Notes: generated by a model not told the origin, from the letters alone. A stretch of DNA of 64,000 nt from Pararge aegeria (GCF_905163445.1 NC_053202.1:9982001-10046000), one strand, 5' to 3'. Positions 42,263-55,400 are shown, numbered from the stretch's first letter. Numbers and translations are program-made.

Positions 42263-42473
42263 TGGTTGTTCGTCTGCATAAATCCGCTGTTTTACTGTTC
42301 GTATTTCTTTATTAAAGCAGTAATTGACGGACCGAAAGTCGTCTAAAAACAGATCAACACTTCGCAAGTCTGGTCATGCAAGTAACACGTCCTGCTACAT
42401 GTCGCCCTGTGTCCATCAACATGAGTCGTAGGTGTAAAGCCTCATCAAAAACCCATTACCGGCCCACTACAGG

Positions 42474-42542
42474 CAGTGGCGTGCATAGAGGGTATGCACA
42501 GGGTATGCAGATGATATAAAAAGAAAAAAAATCACGCCACTG
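42474..42542. mobile_element. hAT-type MITE, internally deleted
   Basis: It starts CAGTGGCGTGCATAGAGGG and ends ATCACGCCACTG, only 69 bp, between exact ACTACAGG duplications at 42466-42473 and 42543-42550. The target is a SINE-C piece (CCGGCCCACTACAGG). Confidence 0.85.
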
Positions 42543-42949
42543 ACTACAGGTCTCCACTCAGCAGGGCCAGCACAGGTAGCCGACAAAAATTATATCCCCT
42601 GACAAGGCATAGGTATAATTAACGTGTCCACCTGCTAAAGAACGGGAACATAGAATAAGAGAAGTTTACCCCCTTTTATTATTAATATTATAAATATATT
42701 ATTTCCCCCTGTGCGCAAATTCTCGGAACGTTGATAAAGCTGTGGTAGAATTTTTTTTTTATCCGTTACGAGATAATTATCTCCTGCCCATGCTAGCCGT
42801 TCTGACAAGGGATTAACGTGACAACCTGCTATAGCACGGGAACAGAGAATAGGAGAAGTTTATCCCCGTTTATTATTTATTGCACATATATTATTTGGAT
42901 ATTATTTCCACTTGCTGTGTTTCCATAAAGCTGTGGGAGAAGATGCATT

Positions 42950-43105
42950 TTTAAATACTTATAATAAATATACAGATAAACACCCAGCCACTGAAAAACA
43001 TTCATATTCATCACACAAACATTTTGAAGTCGTGGGAATCGAATCCACGGCCTTGGACTCAGAAAGCAGGTTCGTTGCCCACTGCGCCAGTCTGCCATCA
43101 TGAAC
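42950..43105 (-). repeat. SINE-A copy 11
   Basis: A truncated body and an intact head (GTGGGAATCGAATCCACGG, CTTGGACTCAGAAAGC) are present. Confidence 0.8.
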
Positions 43106-43488
43106 TTTGTATAGTATATTATAGAATTAACCAAAGTAAGCACTACTTCTATCCAATATGCGAAACTGTACGTTTGTTCGTTACCTATGTTCGGTTAAAC
43201 TACTTTTTGCACCGATTTTGATGCAATAGGCATGATGACAGACACAGAATCTCTAAAGTATGATAATGTTAAAGTATTATATATTTATCCCGGCGAATCG
43301 AAAGAACGATCTAACATTTAATGCAAGTTAGTGCTTAGTAAGGTTTAAACTTTCTAAACACATGCAGATTCAAGTCTCGAATAGCGCCTGAATAGCCGAC
43401 GATGACCTTTTTCCAAACCACAAACTTGCGTCAGTAACGGCGACAACAATAAGTATTAGGTAAGTTCGTTCCAAAAACTTTATTCACC

Positions 43489-43494
43489 TATATA
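43489..43494 (-). terminator. Poly(A) signal of the DUF1091-like gene
   Basis: AATAAA on the minus strand lies 3 bp after the stop codon. Confidence 0.55.
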
Positions 43495-43497
43495 GCT

Positions 43498-46400
43498 TCA
43501 ACAAGAAAATCTAATTTCAGACACGCAATAAATATCTTATCATCTAAACACTGTCCGTCCGTGTTCTTGTACATATTCAAGGTGACCTGGTACCGTCCAG
43601 CCATCGCGCTGTTGAGCGGCACGTCTTGGGAGTCGGCCACCAGATCTTTGATGATATAGTTATTCTGAAAACATCAATATATATATATATATATATTCTT
43701 AATAATATTATATATATATATATAATATAATCAAAAAAAAAATTTAATCGACTACAAGTATACCTTAACAGAGAAGAAAATTATTTGGGCAACATACAAA
43801 TGATTACACTATAGCAAGATACTGCTGAAGGCAAGAATACAGGTAAATTATACATTGCAGTGAGATGACGGTACCCATGACCTCGGACAGTGCATGTTGC
43901 TACTCAACTCTGAAACCTGGTCGCCAAATATGAGCCTCGTAGGGAAGCTTTTGCCCATTTTCACGAAACTTAGGCATCGTCTAAATCGAATGCCTAATGA
44001 TTTTTTACATAGGTAAAAATAACTCATATTTTTTACACTCTAAATAACTTCACACCTTCACATGTTTAATTTGTCTATGTTGATAGAACCTTGTTCTGGA
44101 ATACTCAGCATTTTAAGACCTTACTTAAAAACCTGTTCTTAGCAAGATGTCTGTTTATTGGTACCTAGAAACTTACGGGCTCAAACGGACAGAGATCGGG
44201 AAATCCGAAATAAGGCAAGTACCCAGCATAAGCGCTCTCGGGGTTCTGCAACTCCCCGCAAACGTCACATATCTCGTGAGAAACCACCATCTCATAGGAA
44301 CCGCCGGTGTCTTTCTCTGCTATAAACTCTATCTGAAGAAGAAAAACGGGATTTTTTTCAGCCGACTGGAATCGTCAAACACAGCGTGTAAATAAAAACC
44401 GAAATAATACTTCAGAGGCTTAAGATGTACATTATGTATTGTCTCTGAGACTTATTTGTGAAACCGAAACGGTAATAGTTATTGAGTAAACCATTGCCAT
44501 AGTTTTTACAGCCCTAACATCTCATGCAAAAGTAAAATCAATTGACTCCTGTCACCTTATTAGATACGTGACACGTAGCGTAGGTACTACGCATGCGTCG
44601 GTGTTTTATCTTCAATAGGGTTGTCATAAGTAAACGTGCTTCGAAAAATAAATATGCTTCTTTTTATTTAATATTTTCACAGGGTGATTCCTTATGAAAT
44701 ATACTTATGCACCCTTCAACATTATTTCGTAATTCCGTTACACGTTGTATAGACAGATTTGAAAAAAATTTTTTTGTTCGTTAAAAGCCTATAACAGTCC
44801 ACTGCTGGATAAAAGGCCTCCCAAGGGGAGGGTTTGCCCATATTCACTGGGCAGACGGATTGGTGATCGCAGTAGATGGTAGTAGTAGCACAGAGAACGC
44901 TGCTGCCTTTCCCTCGTTATATTCTCTTAGTCGCCTCGTACGACACCCGCGGGAAGAGGGCAACTGCAGCAACTGCGACAACAAACTGAGGAGAAACCAC
45001 TTTTTTGAAAAATCGCACTAATCACATTATTCCAAAGACTAACATTTAGTTACGATAAATGGAATAACAATAGCAATTAAAAATTAATTGATTATGCGCG
45101 GACGAATTGTGAAATAATAAAGTACTTTCCAAGCAGGTGTGTTATAAAGTAAAATTACCATAGTGTCTTTTTCGAATCCCTTCAGGAACTTGATGACTCC
45201 AGTCATTATAGTAGCGGTCTCATTGTGCCTCTTCACCTGCACCTGGGAAGCGTCCACGTACCCCTGGCTATCTTCATCAGGGCACACGTATATCGGGGAA
45301 TCGAAGTTTACAGTGTAATCTAGCTGAACAGAAAAATTTAAATTATTCGACCCGATAATAATTCAAGAGGGCAAATAGACATGATGACAGTGACAAACAA
45401 ATAAATAAATATACTAAGACAATACAAACATCGCCATCTAGTCCCAAAGTAAGCGTAGCTTGTGTTATGGGTACTAAGATAACTGATGAATATTTTTTAT
45501 GAATAGTATACATAATTACTTATAATATATAGATAAACACCCAGACACTGAAAAACATTCATGTTCATCACACAAATATTGTCCAGTTGTGGGAATCGAA
45601 CCCACGGCCTTGGACTCAGAAAGCAGGGTCGCTGCCCACTGCGCCAATCGGCCGTCTAAAATATTACAAAGAATCATTAAAATATTGCATTTATCTAATT
45701 ATATATGACTAGATGCGCCCTGCGGCTTCGCCCGCATAATTTTGGGACGCAGCGTACTGCTACATAGTCTACACCTATAGTCATATATGAGATTTTAAGA
45801 TTTTTTCACAAACATTTTTTTATCTTGCGTAATTATTTTTTTCAATGAAAAGTATAAGTAAGTACTATGTTATTTCTAATACTTCTAAGAATATGTATAA
45901 ATAGTTTTATGAAGATCGGCTTAGTAGTTTTCGCGTGAAAGCGTAACAGACAAACTTACTTACATAAACATACATTTATAATACTTACTAGCTATTGCCC
46001 GGGACTGCGTCTCCGTTTGATTTGAGTTATAGTGTTAAATCGTCAAACACTTTCATCCCCTCTCCCAAAGGAACGGAGCTTAATGTCGGGATAAAAAGTA
46101 TCCCATATTACTTCTATTACTTCCAAGAATATGTGTACAAAGTTTCATGAGGATCGGTTAAGTAGTTTTTAGTAATAGTATTAAGGGGGTGTTAAGTAGG
46201 TATTAAGAAAACCTTTTTTTTATTTATATTTGAGTGAGATTGGTATTTATTTCCAATAAAAAAAAAATGTTAATTCTTGCGATTCGGCATGGCATGGGTC
46301 ATTTATTGATTTTCATTTTTTCTTTTCAAATTCTTAACATTGCTTAAAAAAAATACAAATCACTATTAAAAATTTCAAAGAAAAAACATCCACCCCCCGC

Positions 46401-47290
46401 TTGCGGGGCTTTCGAATGCCCAAGCAACCGGCGGTCAGGGCTCCAGAGTGAGGAACCTTCCCCAATAGGCGCCGTTTCAAGGATTACTGCCTTCTGTATC
46501 CGACCCTTGATCCAACAACCAAGCGAAAGCTTCTTCTCTAGATGTTGGTCGAAGACTGAACCATTGACTGAAACGACGATCGGAACAATAACGGTCGACT
46601 CAACATTCCACATGGCGGTAATCTCGTGAGCAAGTACTAGTATTTAGATACTTTTTCCTTTTCAGCTTTCACCAGATTATCGTCATGTGGAATAGTAATG
46701 TCAACAATTATTGCACGGAGCACTGATCGATCGACTAGCACTATATCAGGTATATTAGCTGTAATATACATGTCAGTGTTAATCGTTCGATCCCAGTAGA
46801 GCAACGCACTGCTATTTTATTATTTTTTTTTTATTATTCTAATGAAGCTGTGTGTAGTTAGAAAGTGGAAACACAACTGGTATAACAATTAGCGTTAAAA
46901 AGGAGCTCATACCTGCGTTAAAGCACTGCCTACCCTAACGTTCTTTTATTACCTGCCCTTAAAGACTTTTCCTAAGCCTGTCCAGCTTCTAGAGCAATCA
47001 GGAGCGCCGCCGATTATAATGTCTACCGATTTTCTCGTCATATGCATAGAAAAAGGAAGTGAAAATGGTAGACATAATTATTTACTATCTCGTGGACGTA
47101 GACTACACCAAATTCCTAATTTAAACAATATTTAATCACACAAAGGTAATAAGTCGTAGAAAAAAAGCATTACAAATAAAAGTTATAAACTTTAGGTGTA
47201 ATATAAATACATATTTGAATGTTATATATTTACCTGTGAATTTGCCAAACCCGAGAGTGTTATCAAAATTAATTCAGTCAAAGTCCACAT
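43498..47290 (-). CDS. Secreted DUF1091/ML-like protein (4 exons, 184 aa)
   Basis: Exons in transcript order are 47234-47290, 45159-45323, 44177-44332 and 43498-43674. All are phase 0 with GT..AG introns. The product starts with a signal peptide (MWTLTELILITLSGLANS). The mature part has VQVKRHNETATIMTG, then CDVCGELQNP, then LPYFGFPDLCPFEP, then VPLNSAMAGRYQVTLNM. The order Cys..Cys, a CPF motif, a Pro-Leu and a Gly-x-Tyr strand resembles insect DUF1091 proteins, relatives of the ML lipid-binding fold; this is by memory of the pattern, not a search. It would act outside the cell, possibly binding a lipid-like ligand. Intron 1 carries a SINE-A, a Helitron and a LINE-E fragment. It converges on SPH-C, 1.25 kb apart. 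The gene call is firmer than the family call. Confidence 0.8.
43678..43735. repeat. (TA)n microsatellite
   Basis: Two AT-alternating runs separated by TCTTAATAATAT, directly upstream (minus-strand sense) of the last exon of the DUF1091-like gene. Confidence 0.85.
44560..44660. repeat. Repeat shared with 62150-62225
   Basis: CAATAGGGTTGTCATAAGTAA at about 44622 is the reverse complement of a block at about 62164. Identity extends over about 80 bp with some changes. Confidence 0.5.
44800..44990 (-). mobile_element. LINE-G fragment
   Basis: GGGGAGGGTTTGCCCATA, CTTAGTCGCCTCGTACGACA and CACCCGCGGGAAGAGG match the inverse of 35040-35170. Confidence 0.55.
45395..45660 (-). repeat. SINE-A copy 12 (full)
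   Basis: The tail, body and an intact head (GGGAATCGAACCCACGGCC, then GCGCCAATCGGCCGTC) are all present. It lies about 70 bp upstream (transcript sense) of exon 2. Confidence 0.9.
45707..46185 (-). mobile_element. Helitron-like fragment plus Helitron H4 copy 2
   Basis: 45707-45985 has GCGGCTTCGCCCGCATAA and a GCGTGAAAGCGTAACAGAC edge. From 45988 an H4 copy begins with CTAGCTATTGCCCGGGACTG and runs to the GGTTAAGTAGTTTTTAG block. Confidence 0.6.
46340..46745 (-). mobile_element. LINE-E C-terminal fragment
   Basis: The minus strand encodes ESTVIVPIVVSVNG and KLSLGCWIKGRIQKAVILET, the same block as 2004-2294, frame-damaged, with a T/A-rich 3' end near 46350. Confidence 0.7.
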
Positions 47291-47309
47291 CTTCAAGTTT
47301 CCGAGCAAA

Positions 47310-47339
47310 TGATACGGGAACGATTTTTTTCTATTTATA
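47310..47339 (-). promoter_or_regulatory. Core promoter of the DUF1091-like gene
   Basis: TATAAATAG (47331-47339 on the minus strand) is followed by an initiator-like ATCATTTG with its central A at 47310, about 29 bp away. This gives a 5' UTR of about 20 nt before the ATG. Confidence 0.6.
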
Positions 47340-47609
47340 ATAAAAACTTGTAGCATGGTCGATCTGATAATGAGACCTAATAACATGTTGTCAATATAGA
47401 TAGAGATCGTAACAAGGTACTAATGTTTATGGTAAATAGCATGATATATGGAAGACAGGCACGCAATAATAATAGAACTAAACAAGAAATAAATAAACAA
47501 TATAAATATATTACAGTACCAGTGCCGCATTAACCAAGTAGCAAGAGTTACAAATGAGGCCCCGCGTGAAAGAGGGCCCCACATATTTTATACCACTCAT
47601 CTCTGCCTG

Positions 47610-47727
47610 ACTGACTGACAGACACGCACACGTACACGCACGAACACACGCACACCTACACGCACGCACACACGCACACGTACACGTACACACCCACGCA
47701 CACAGACATCATCATCATCATCATCTC
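47610..47727. repeat. CA/CG-rich microsatellite and CAT repeat
   Basis: A degenerate (CACACG)n-type tract with ACGCACACGTACACGCACG units is followed by (CAT)5 next to the RTE-like fragment. Confidence 0.8.
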
Positions 47728-48075
47728 AACCAATTGACGTCCACTGCTGGACATAGGTCTTTTGTAGGGAGTTCCACAATGCACGGTCCTGGGCCGCTTG
47801 CCTCCAACGGTTCCCAGCTAATCGCCTGATGTCATCTGTCCACCTCGTTTGGGGCCGACCTACGCTGCGTTTACCGGTGCGGGGTCGCCATTCCAGCACC
47901 TTAAGACCCCAACGTCCATCGGTTCTCCGAGCTATGTGCCCCGCCCATTGCCACTTCAGCTTCGCAACTCGCTGAGCTATGTCGGTAACTCTAGTTCTTC
48001 TACGGATCTCCTCATTTCTGATTAGATCACGTAGAGACACTCCTAACATAGCTCTCTCCATCGCCCGCTGAGTGA
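47712..48075 (-). mobile_element. RTE-like LINE 3' fragment
   Basis: A 111-codon frame encodes MERAMLGVSLRDLIRN, VAKLKWQWAGHIARRTDGRW and RPQTRWTDDIRRLAG, the best kept of the four copies of this block. Confidence 0.8.
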
Positions 48076-48170
48076 CGACACAGACATCACCTACAGTAAT
48101 TTACTACACTATTAATTACCCACAAAATTGTAACCCATAGATAGCAAATACGTATTGTATTTAAGATACG

Positions 48171-48300
48171 CACTGGCGTGCACTGGGTTTCTTACCAGGG
48201 TATGCATACAGCGGGAAAATTGCATAAAATGGAAAAACATCCTCCTCTTATACGGCTATATTTCCAGTGCTTTTGTGCATGTATGAAGTGCATGCCACTG
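48171..48300. mobile_element. hAT-type MITE, copy 4
   Basis: It runs from CACTGGCGTGCACT to AAGTGCATGCCACTG and is flanked by exact AAGATACG duplications at 48163-48170 and 48301-48308. Confidence 0.9.
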
Positions 48301-48473
48301 AAGATACGTATTGAGTATTGAATTGTATTTTTACCACTTTATACTTAGTAACCCATAGCAGATAAAGGGCTCTTTTAAAGAATTTGTTACGGGCCTCGCG
48401 CTTGCTTAATCAGGCACTGTACAGTACAGAAATCGCCATCTAACCTAAAAAAATACCATCCACACTATTATAT

Positions 48474-48745
48474 TTGACGGCCCATTGGCGCAGTTTGCAG
48501 CGACCCTGCTTTCTGATCCAAAGGCCGTGGGTTCGATTCCCACGACTGGAAAGTGTTTGTGTGATGAACATGAAAGTTTTTCAGTGTCTGGGTGTTTATC
48601 TGTATATTATAAGTATTTTATGTATGTTATTTATAAAAATATTCATCAGTTATCTTAGTACCCATAAAACAAGCTACGCTTACTTTGGGGCTAGATTGCG
48701 ATGTGTGTATTGTCGTAGTATATTTATTTATTTATTTATTTTATA
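48474..48745 (+). repeat. SINE-A copy 13 (full)
   Basis: Head (GACGGCCCATTGGCGCAG), GTGGGTTCGATTCCCACGAC and body to GTCGTAGTATATTTATTTA. Confidence 0.9.
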
Positions 48746-48774
48746 TTAAATATACAAATTATTACACTAAAATC

Positions 48775-48925
48775 GCTGAGCTTTGTCGGTAGGTTGGTAA
48801 GCCACGGCCAAAGCCTCCCAGACCAGACCAGAGAAAATTATAAATTCCCAAATTGCCCTGCTGGGAATGGAACCCGGGACCCCCTGCTAAAATTCACAGC
48901 GCTTACCGTTGCGGCAAGGGAGTCT
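48775..48925 (-). repeat. SINE-B copy, short
   Basis: CGGTAGGTTGGTAAGCCACG, GGAATGGAACCCGGGACC and CACAGCGCTTACCGTTGCGG. Confidence 0.75.
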
Positions 48926-49008
48926 TCAAATAACTGAGTGCAGTGTGTGATTTTCCATCTACGTTTACTTATTCGATCGCGTGAAAGTTGACTACGTTTT
49001 ATATAGTA

Positions 49009-49437
49009 CTAGCTATTGCCCGCGACTTCGTTTGCGTTTGATTTTGTCTTTTGATGTGGCATTCAATTTAGTTGTAGTAAAATAGTTTAAAGTATTCAGT
49101 ATCGCTAAGCCTTAAATGAGAGGTTTGCTGCTGTCCGCTATCTCCGACCACATTCATCAGATCTACACAAAGTTTGGGCAAAATTAAAAACATATTATAA
49201 CCTCTATAGTGCAAAAATAATTATTTAAATCGGTTATAATTTGTCGGAGTTATGGTGTAAAATCGTCAAAACACTATCATCCCCTCGAACCGAGCTTAAT
49301 GTCGGGATAAAAAGTATCCTATATTACTTATTACACTTCCAAGAATATGTGTACAAAGTTTCATGAGGATCGGTTAAGTAGTTTTTGCGTGAAAGCGTAA
49401 CAAACAAACTTACATTGACATTTATAATATAAAGTAG
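49009..49437 (-). mobile_element. Helitron H4, copy 3
   Basis: The CTAGCTATTGCCCGCGACTT end at 49009 and the TAATATAAAGTAGGGA end near 49437 bound a body matching 5456-5930 closely. Confidence 0.65.
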
Positions 49438-49439
49438 GG

Positions 49440-52400
49440 AAGGGATTAAGGGAGCGCAATGTAGTTTCAATACTGGGTAACCGCCACTAGATGGAGCTTT
49501 TTCCATACCATATCATCGGAGTTAAGTTTTACGCCATCAAAGGTACAAAATCATGCACTTAGGCACTCCGGTGTGAAATCGATATGGTTTGCGAAGACGG
49601 ACAAGTTCACGCTTGTCTATTAACCAGCCAGTTTGGTATCAAACGATTTCGAAAACATTATTCTAAATGTTTAAAAATAAAATAAAAAAATCCGAAAAAT
49701 TGAGAACCTCCTCCTTTTTGAAGTCGGTTAATAAATGAAGAACGATCCTCGAAAAATGTTATTATGAAGTTAAAGAATATTTATTATAAACTGAATAATT
49801 TTCATTCGTAATATAAATTATGGAATATTTCATTGAATTGGTTTTTAATTTAGTTATTTTAATCTAATTTGATATTTAACTAAGTTTTTTTGTTTTAATT
49901 TTGAATAATTTTGCCAATTCGCAATTAATATCTCTTCATGAACCAAATAAGCTCACTATTAGTATATTGAACAAAAATTCTTGCAAATAAATGGTTATTA
50001 AAAAAAAAAAACGAGGTATTGCAATAAAACACCATTTAGCTAGAAAAATAGTAAGTATATAATTTGGCCGCTAATTCTAACCGTCGGCTTAGTACATCAC
50101 AACATTTAGTTTAAAATATAAGAGCCCCTAATGCACTCTGAGATTACTCACGCGCAGTTCCAGCGCGCAACAAACGCGATACAAACGTCATACCATCGTA
50201 ATCGTTACTATGTACGTCTACAAATACAGTTTGCTCTATTGATGTATGTTTCATAGACCACGTTCGAAACATATTGAGTGCAAAATTGCGTAAACAACAT
50301 AACTTTAAAAAAAAAAGCAGGAAATAAAAAAATGAAAATAAAGAAAAATCCAGAAAAGTGTTAAATAAATTTATTTAAAAAAAAATACAAAACAAAAAAA
50401 AAACTTCCGCGCTCGCTACTAAATACAAAAAACCCAATGAATGTTACACGCATATTATGTAAACAAATTAGTTAGGTATATTGTGCACAAAATGTGCTTA
50501 AAACAAAAACATTTTGAAAATATGATATGCATCAAAGCAACTATTCCACCAAATTTTCCAAGAAGTTTAAGTTTGAATATTGATAAGGAGTTTTTGAGGC
50601 GTGTTTTTAGATGCTCGTATGATATGATACGCAATCTTAAATTAGTTTTAGGCTAAAAAAATTGTAGTTCAAACCTATAACCCTCGATAACTGTTCAGTT
50701 CTCCAAGGTTCTTAGGGAATTGTTGTACCTCTTTAATTGACGTGTTTCCAGTTACATAAATAAATAGCTGTCATAAATTAAATTCATCTGTTATGCAAAA
50801 TTCCTTGTGAAATTCGGAAAGCTTAATGGCATAGTTGAGACGATCATTAAAATGTACCTTGTGCGCTTTATGTTAGATACTAATTTTAAATGTATAAAAA
50901 TCATCAATAAGTCTATTTTACCCACGGGTAATACAGGAACAAAACAAGAATTGTATAGAAGATTAAAACCAGTATTACTTGAGAGTAATACAGGATTAAA
51001 ATTAATGATATCCAGGGTAAAACTAGGGCTCTCAATTATGCTTTAAAAATTTACTTTTACGCCACAAAAGGCTTATCGTGCGTGCGCGGTTTAATTTGAA
51101 TGCCATGAAAAATCAGGAAACTTATTCGTTATGTCATAAATACGTAACTTTGTGACGTAAAACAGAACAGAATAAAGGCACAGCACACATTTGTTGTTAT
51201 GACATTAAGTGTCATAAAGAGTGATAGATAACCCTATATTACCCAGGGTATTAGCATTTCAAGTGCTTTTCTAAGACAGATTACATGTTTAATTTGGTAT
51301 CAGAGACCTTATTGTAATTTTTCGAGTCAAAAAACAGGGTTTCAGTATTGTCGATTGATGAAATCTGACATTTTACATAAAAAACCTATGGTCACTAATT
51401 TGACAGATTTACTTAACGTAGCTGAAACAAAAAGTGTGCAATATGAAACTTAAAGAGCTTTTATTTTTTCAAAGGTCGAGTGCGAGATATTAAAAGTCCG
51501 TCAATGCAGATTGTAAATCTATCAGTAATCATTTTTTTATTTGTTAATCATCATACGTGTCCAGTCAAAAACTTGTAACCTCCGTCTTGAACAGCAAAGT
51601 TTACATGTACCTGTCACATCCCATAAATATAACATCGAAAATAATAAAATACAAAAGATTTTACCCCAGGGTAACGCAGGTTTCAAACCGGAACTACAAA
51701 GGGTAAATACCATATTAAATGCTATTGTAATGCAAGTGTAAAATACTATAGTATAACTTCATTTCGGAAATATCTGCGCACCTCGCGCCACGCATTTTCC
51801 CCTCTACCTAGCCACCTTTGAGTTTCTCGCGCATATTCTGTGAGATAATCTTTTCTAAATTTATAGAGCCAATTTTGAAACATATTATGAGATATGCATT
51901 TTTATCTGAAAGCAACTTTAGCGCCATCTAGTAGAAAATATTGTTATTTTTTATCTACATTCAAAGGCACGAAACGCTAAAAACGGGATATGTTTTTTTT
52001 TATTAAATCTCTGGTTTCTCACTTTGTGTATTATTTTGTGTGTATTACTTCAAGAGGATGTTAATACTTTTGAGTCGAGTTTTTTAAATCGAGGCAGAGA
52101 ACGTTGTTAGTGTATATTATTGCATTGAAAACAATAAAACGATTATTACTTAAATTTTATAACAAGAATTTGATGATACAGTTCATCATGATCTCATCGT
52201 CAGACTTATTTTTAATGATATATTTACAGATATTTTATAATAGTAAAACCTCACCGCATGAACAGATATTTCCGACTTATACAAATAGTGTTTTTATTTT
52301 TAAACTATTACATACTGCCTTTTTCTAAGCTTTTGAAAGTAAATATATATACATATATTTTTCCATAACAGCATTTTTTCTTGAAAGAAAAAACGATATA

Positions 52401-55400
52401 TGAAAGTTTAAACAGAATATATACGAAAATATATTATAACAGTTTATATATTATATATAAGAAAAACGCACAAGGGTAACATATACGATACAATAAATAG
52501 TGCTATTTTTAATCTCTACATAAGAAAAATGCATATAAGATACAATCTCGTACAAGCTGCTATAAATACGCTAACTATATTTTTCGAACGAAAAATTTCG
52601 AAAAATACATCCGAGATAAAAATTTATCCCCAAAGTTCTATACAAAATACATCTTTATATTCCGCTACTAAAGAGACCATAGGACGTGTGAACTATACAG
52701 TTCAACTTAAGGCGAATCACCACAGCCGCTACACGAAAAGAGTATTACTTAAAAAAAAAAAAAATGTATAAGAACAGCGCAACCATAGCCACATTGCCTC
52801 TATAATCGCTTATCGATTAGATAACCTAAGGAAACCTAGGAGAATTTCGCTTACCAATAATCGAAAGTCAACATGGCCCCAAGATCGTTTATGTTCAATA
52901 AACGATCTGCATTCGTACACATTTTTCTTTTTTTTACTAAATAAGTTCACATGTTCAAACTTGTGTTGTGCTTACAACAGTATTTAAATATGTATGGTAA
53001 TTGAATGCTAATTTTATTGTACAAAAATCATTAACAAATTTAACAGTTAGAAAACAATCCGTATACTTAGACCGGGGATTTTTTCCTTGTCTTATAATAT
53101 TTTAACCTATCAATTACAAAAATGACCCTGTATGAAAAATGCACATAGATACCGCAATTATCAACAAAAAAAACAACTATTAATAATAAAATATGAAAAA
53201 AGTCTGGTTATTTAACCCAATTTTTCTACCAGTATAATGCTGAAAACATTTTTTTAACTCTGGAATTAAATGTTTTTCCTTATGTAGGAACTTATCATCT
53301 TAAACGTATTGCTATTAAGTTTGCTCCTGTAACTCTTTTTTTATGTTAACTCTTTAAGGGGTATTTATTTCTCAAAAATGATAACAGGAAATTATATTGC
53401 GTTACCTACTTAAACCATAGTCACGGAACGAAAAATATTTTCTATGAAAATCAAAAAGAGGTGGTATTTTTAAGACACGTTTTCTACAAAACAGCTCTGC
53501 TATGAGATTGCTTGGTCTGTTCAATATAGATTTGGTTTAAGTGTACTACAAAATTGCCTCAATTTCCCGTTTATTAAATTATCAACTACAATCTTTAAAT
53601 TTAAGTTTATTAAGACTTAAAATAAAACTATATTTATGATATTGCTTAGAATACATTTAAAGCGTAGATTGTGTGAGAACTCGCCTTAAACTAGAAATAG
53701 TAAATAATTTAAATATATTTATTATGACGTATATATTAACTTCTCGCGGCTTAAATTACGAATAAACCTAATACTGAAAAAAAAAAAAAAAAAACTATAT
53801 TTTCAATATAATTTAGTTTAAAAAAATATATTTATACCAACTTTCTACGCATCGATATGTAATAAATAGTAGTCCACCAACAGTGCGTAGCGATACTATG
53901 TTATTAAAAGGTATAATCAAACCATACTGGTATTAGTTTATTTATTATTAGGTAAAGTTACTTCGTCATTTCGGGTTCGACGCGAGAAAGCGAAGTATGG
54001 TTTTTTTATTATTTATAATTTTATATGCTTATAATTGGTTTTTGATGCCCATATAATATACAAAATGTGAGTGTGCGTAAATACAATCTATTTTGGCTAT
54101 TTTAAGTCAAATCAAAATATTCAATTAATATTTGAATTTAATAATATAACAATAATACACTTTCATTGCTTAAGTTATTTTTTTATTTATTTGTAAATTC
54201 TTAGTTAGAAAATAAACTGTTTGGGACCTTAAAAAAATTGTTCGCATAGTATTGCAACGCACATTTCATGGAGCAGTAACTTTAGCATACATTAAATTCA
54301 TCCCATCATTAAGGAAAATAAACACAATTTTGTTTTTAAATATCGCAAAGTTGGCACAAATAACGAGACGAAACCGAACGGGGAGTCCAAACATGGATAT
54401 CAAAAATTAAATATACCCTTAAAACTAATCAATATACCCTTTTAAATTAATTTGAAAAACCTCAAGAGAGATCAATAGCTTATTGCACTCCCAATTGACC
54501 TTTTTGACAAATCTGTTGTGATGATGCCGTTGTAATCATAGCTATAACTATAGCAAAGTCAAATAAGCAATTAACCAATCGATACTGCTAAAAGTTACCT
54601 TCATTTTAAGCTGTATAGACAGGTTTATGATGCGTTCTTAGTATAAAATGATAAGATCTGTTCATTGTATCTCCCAAAGACTATCCCAATTTTGAAATGT
54701 CTCGTACGTTAGCTAAGCGTAGATAGAATAGTTTGGAGTCCCGTTCGAACAAGCACCTTCACATTTTTATAAAAAAAAAACAACAATATATTGAAATTTA
54801 CTTTTGGAGCTCATTAGTATAGAAAATCATATGTATCATAGAAAAAAAGGAATCGGTCATTCATTTCAATTTTTAAATTAAATGGTTATATGTTGAAAAA
54901 GAGTATAACGTTTGTACAGTTGCAATCATATTAGGTTCGATATTTCAAAACATTGCAACTGACAGACTCGTGGCGGACCGCTGGTAAAATAAAATTTGCA
55001 TTTTATGAGGATCGATTTCTTTCTCTCCCGAACGATAACTTACTATCATACTAAAATATAGCATCTTTTACAAATATGGAAGAAATACTTAAAAGTAGTT
55101 TGCATTCAACGAAGAGTAAATTTTTTTTTTCTTTAAATACATATTAATCTAACGTTTAAGACTAGAGAACAACTAAAACATTCATAAAGATATATCAATA
55201 TTCTTTGTAAATATAGCTCACTCTTTCTAAACCGTAGTGGTGCCGGGCTGTGCGTGCGAGTGAAACAAAAAATTATTGCGCGAACATATCACGTTCGAAT
55301 TATGCGAAACTAAAATCCAAACCACTCTGCGTCCTCTTTTATTGGTACATCTAAATCCAAATTAAATATCATTGAAACATATCAAAATTTTGCAAGGCAA

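Noticed and set aside
47610..47706. CRISPR-like or regulatory array
   Set aside because: It is a degenerate CA/CG microsatellite with no spacer structure, in a eukaryotic genome.
50441..52771. Short Lys/Ile/Asn-rich frames as genes
   Set aside because: All are under about 80 codons, in AT-rich DNA, without signal peptide, motif or splice-consistent neighbours.
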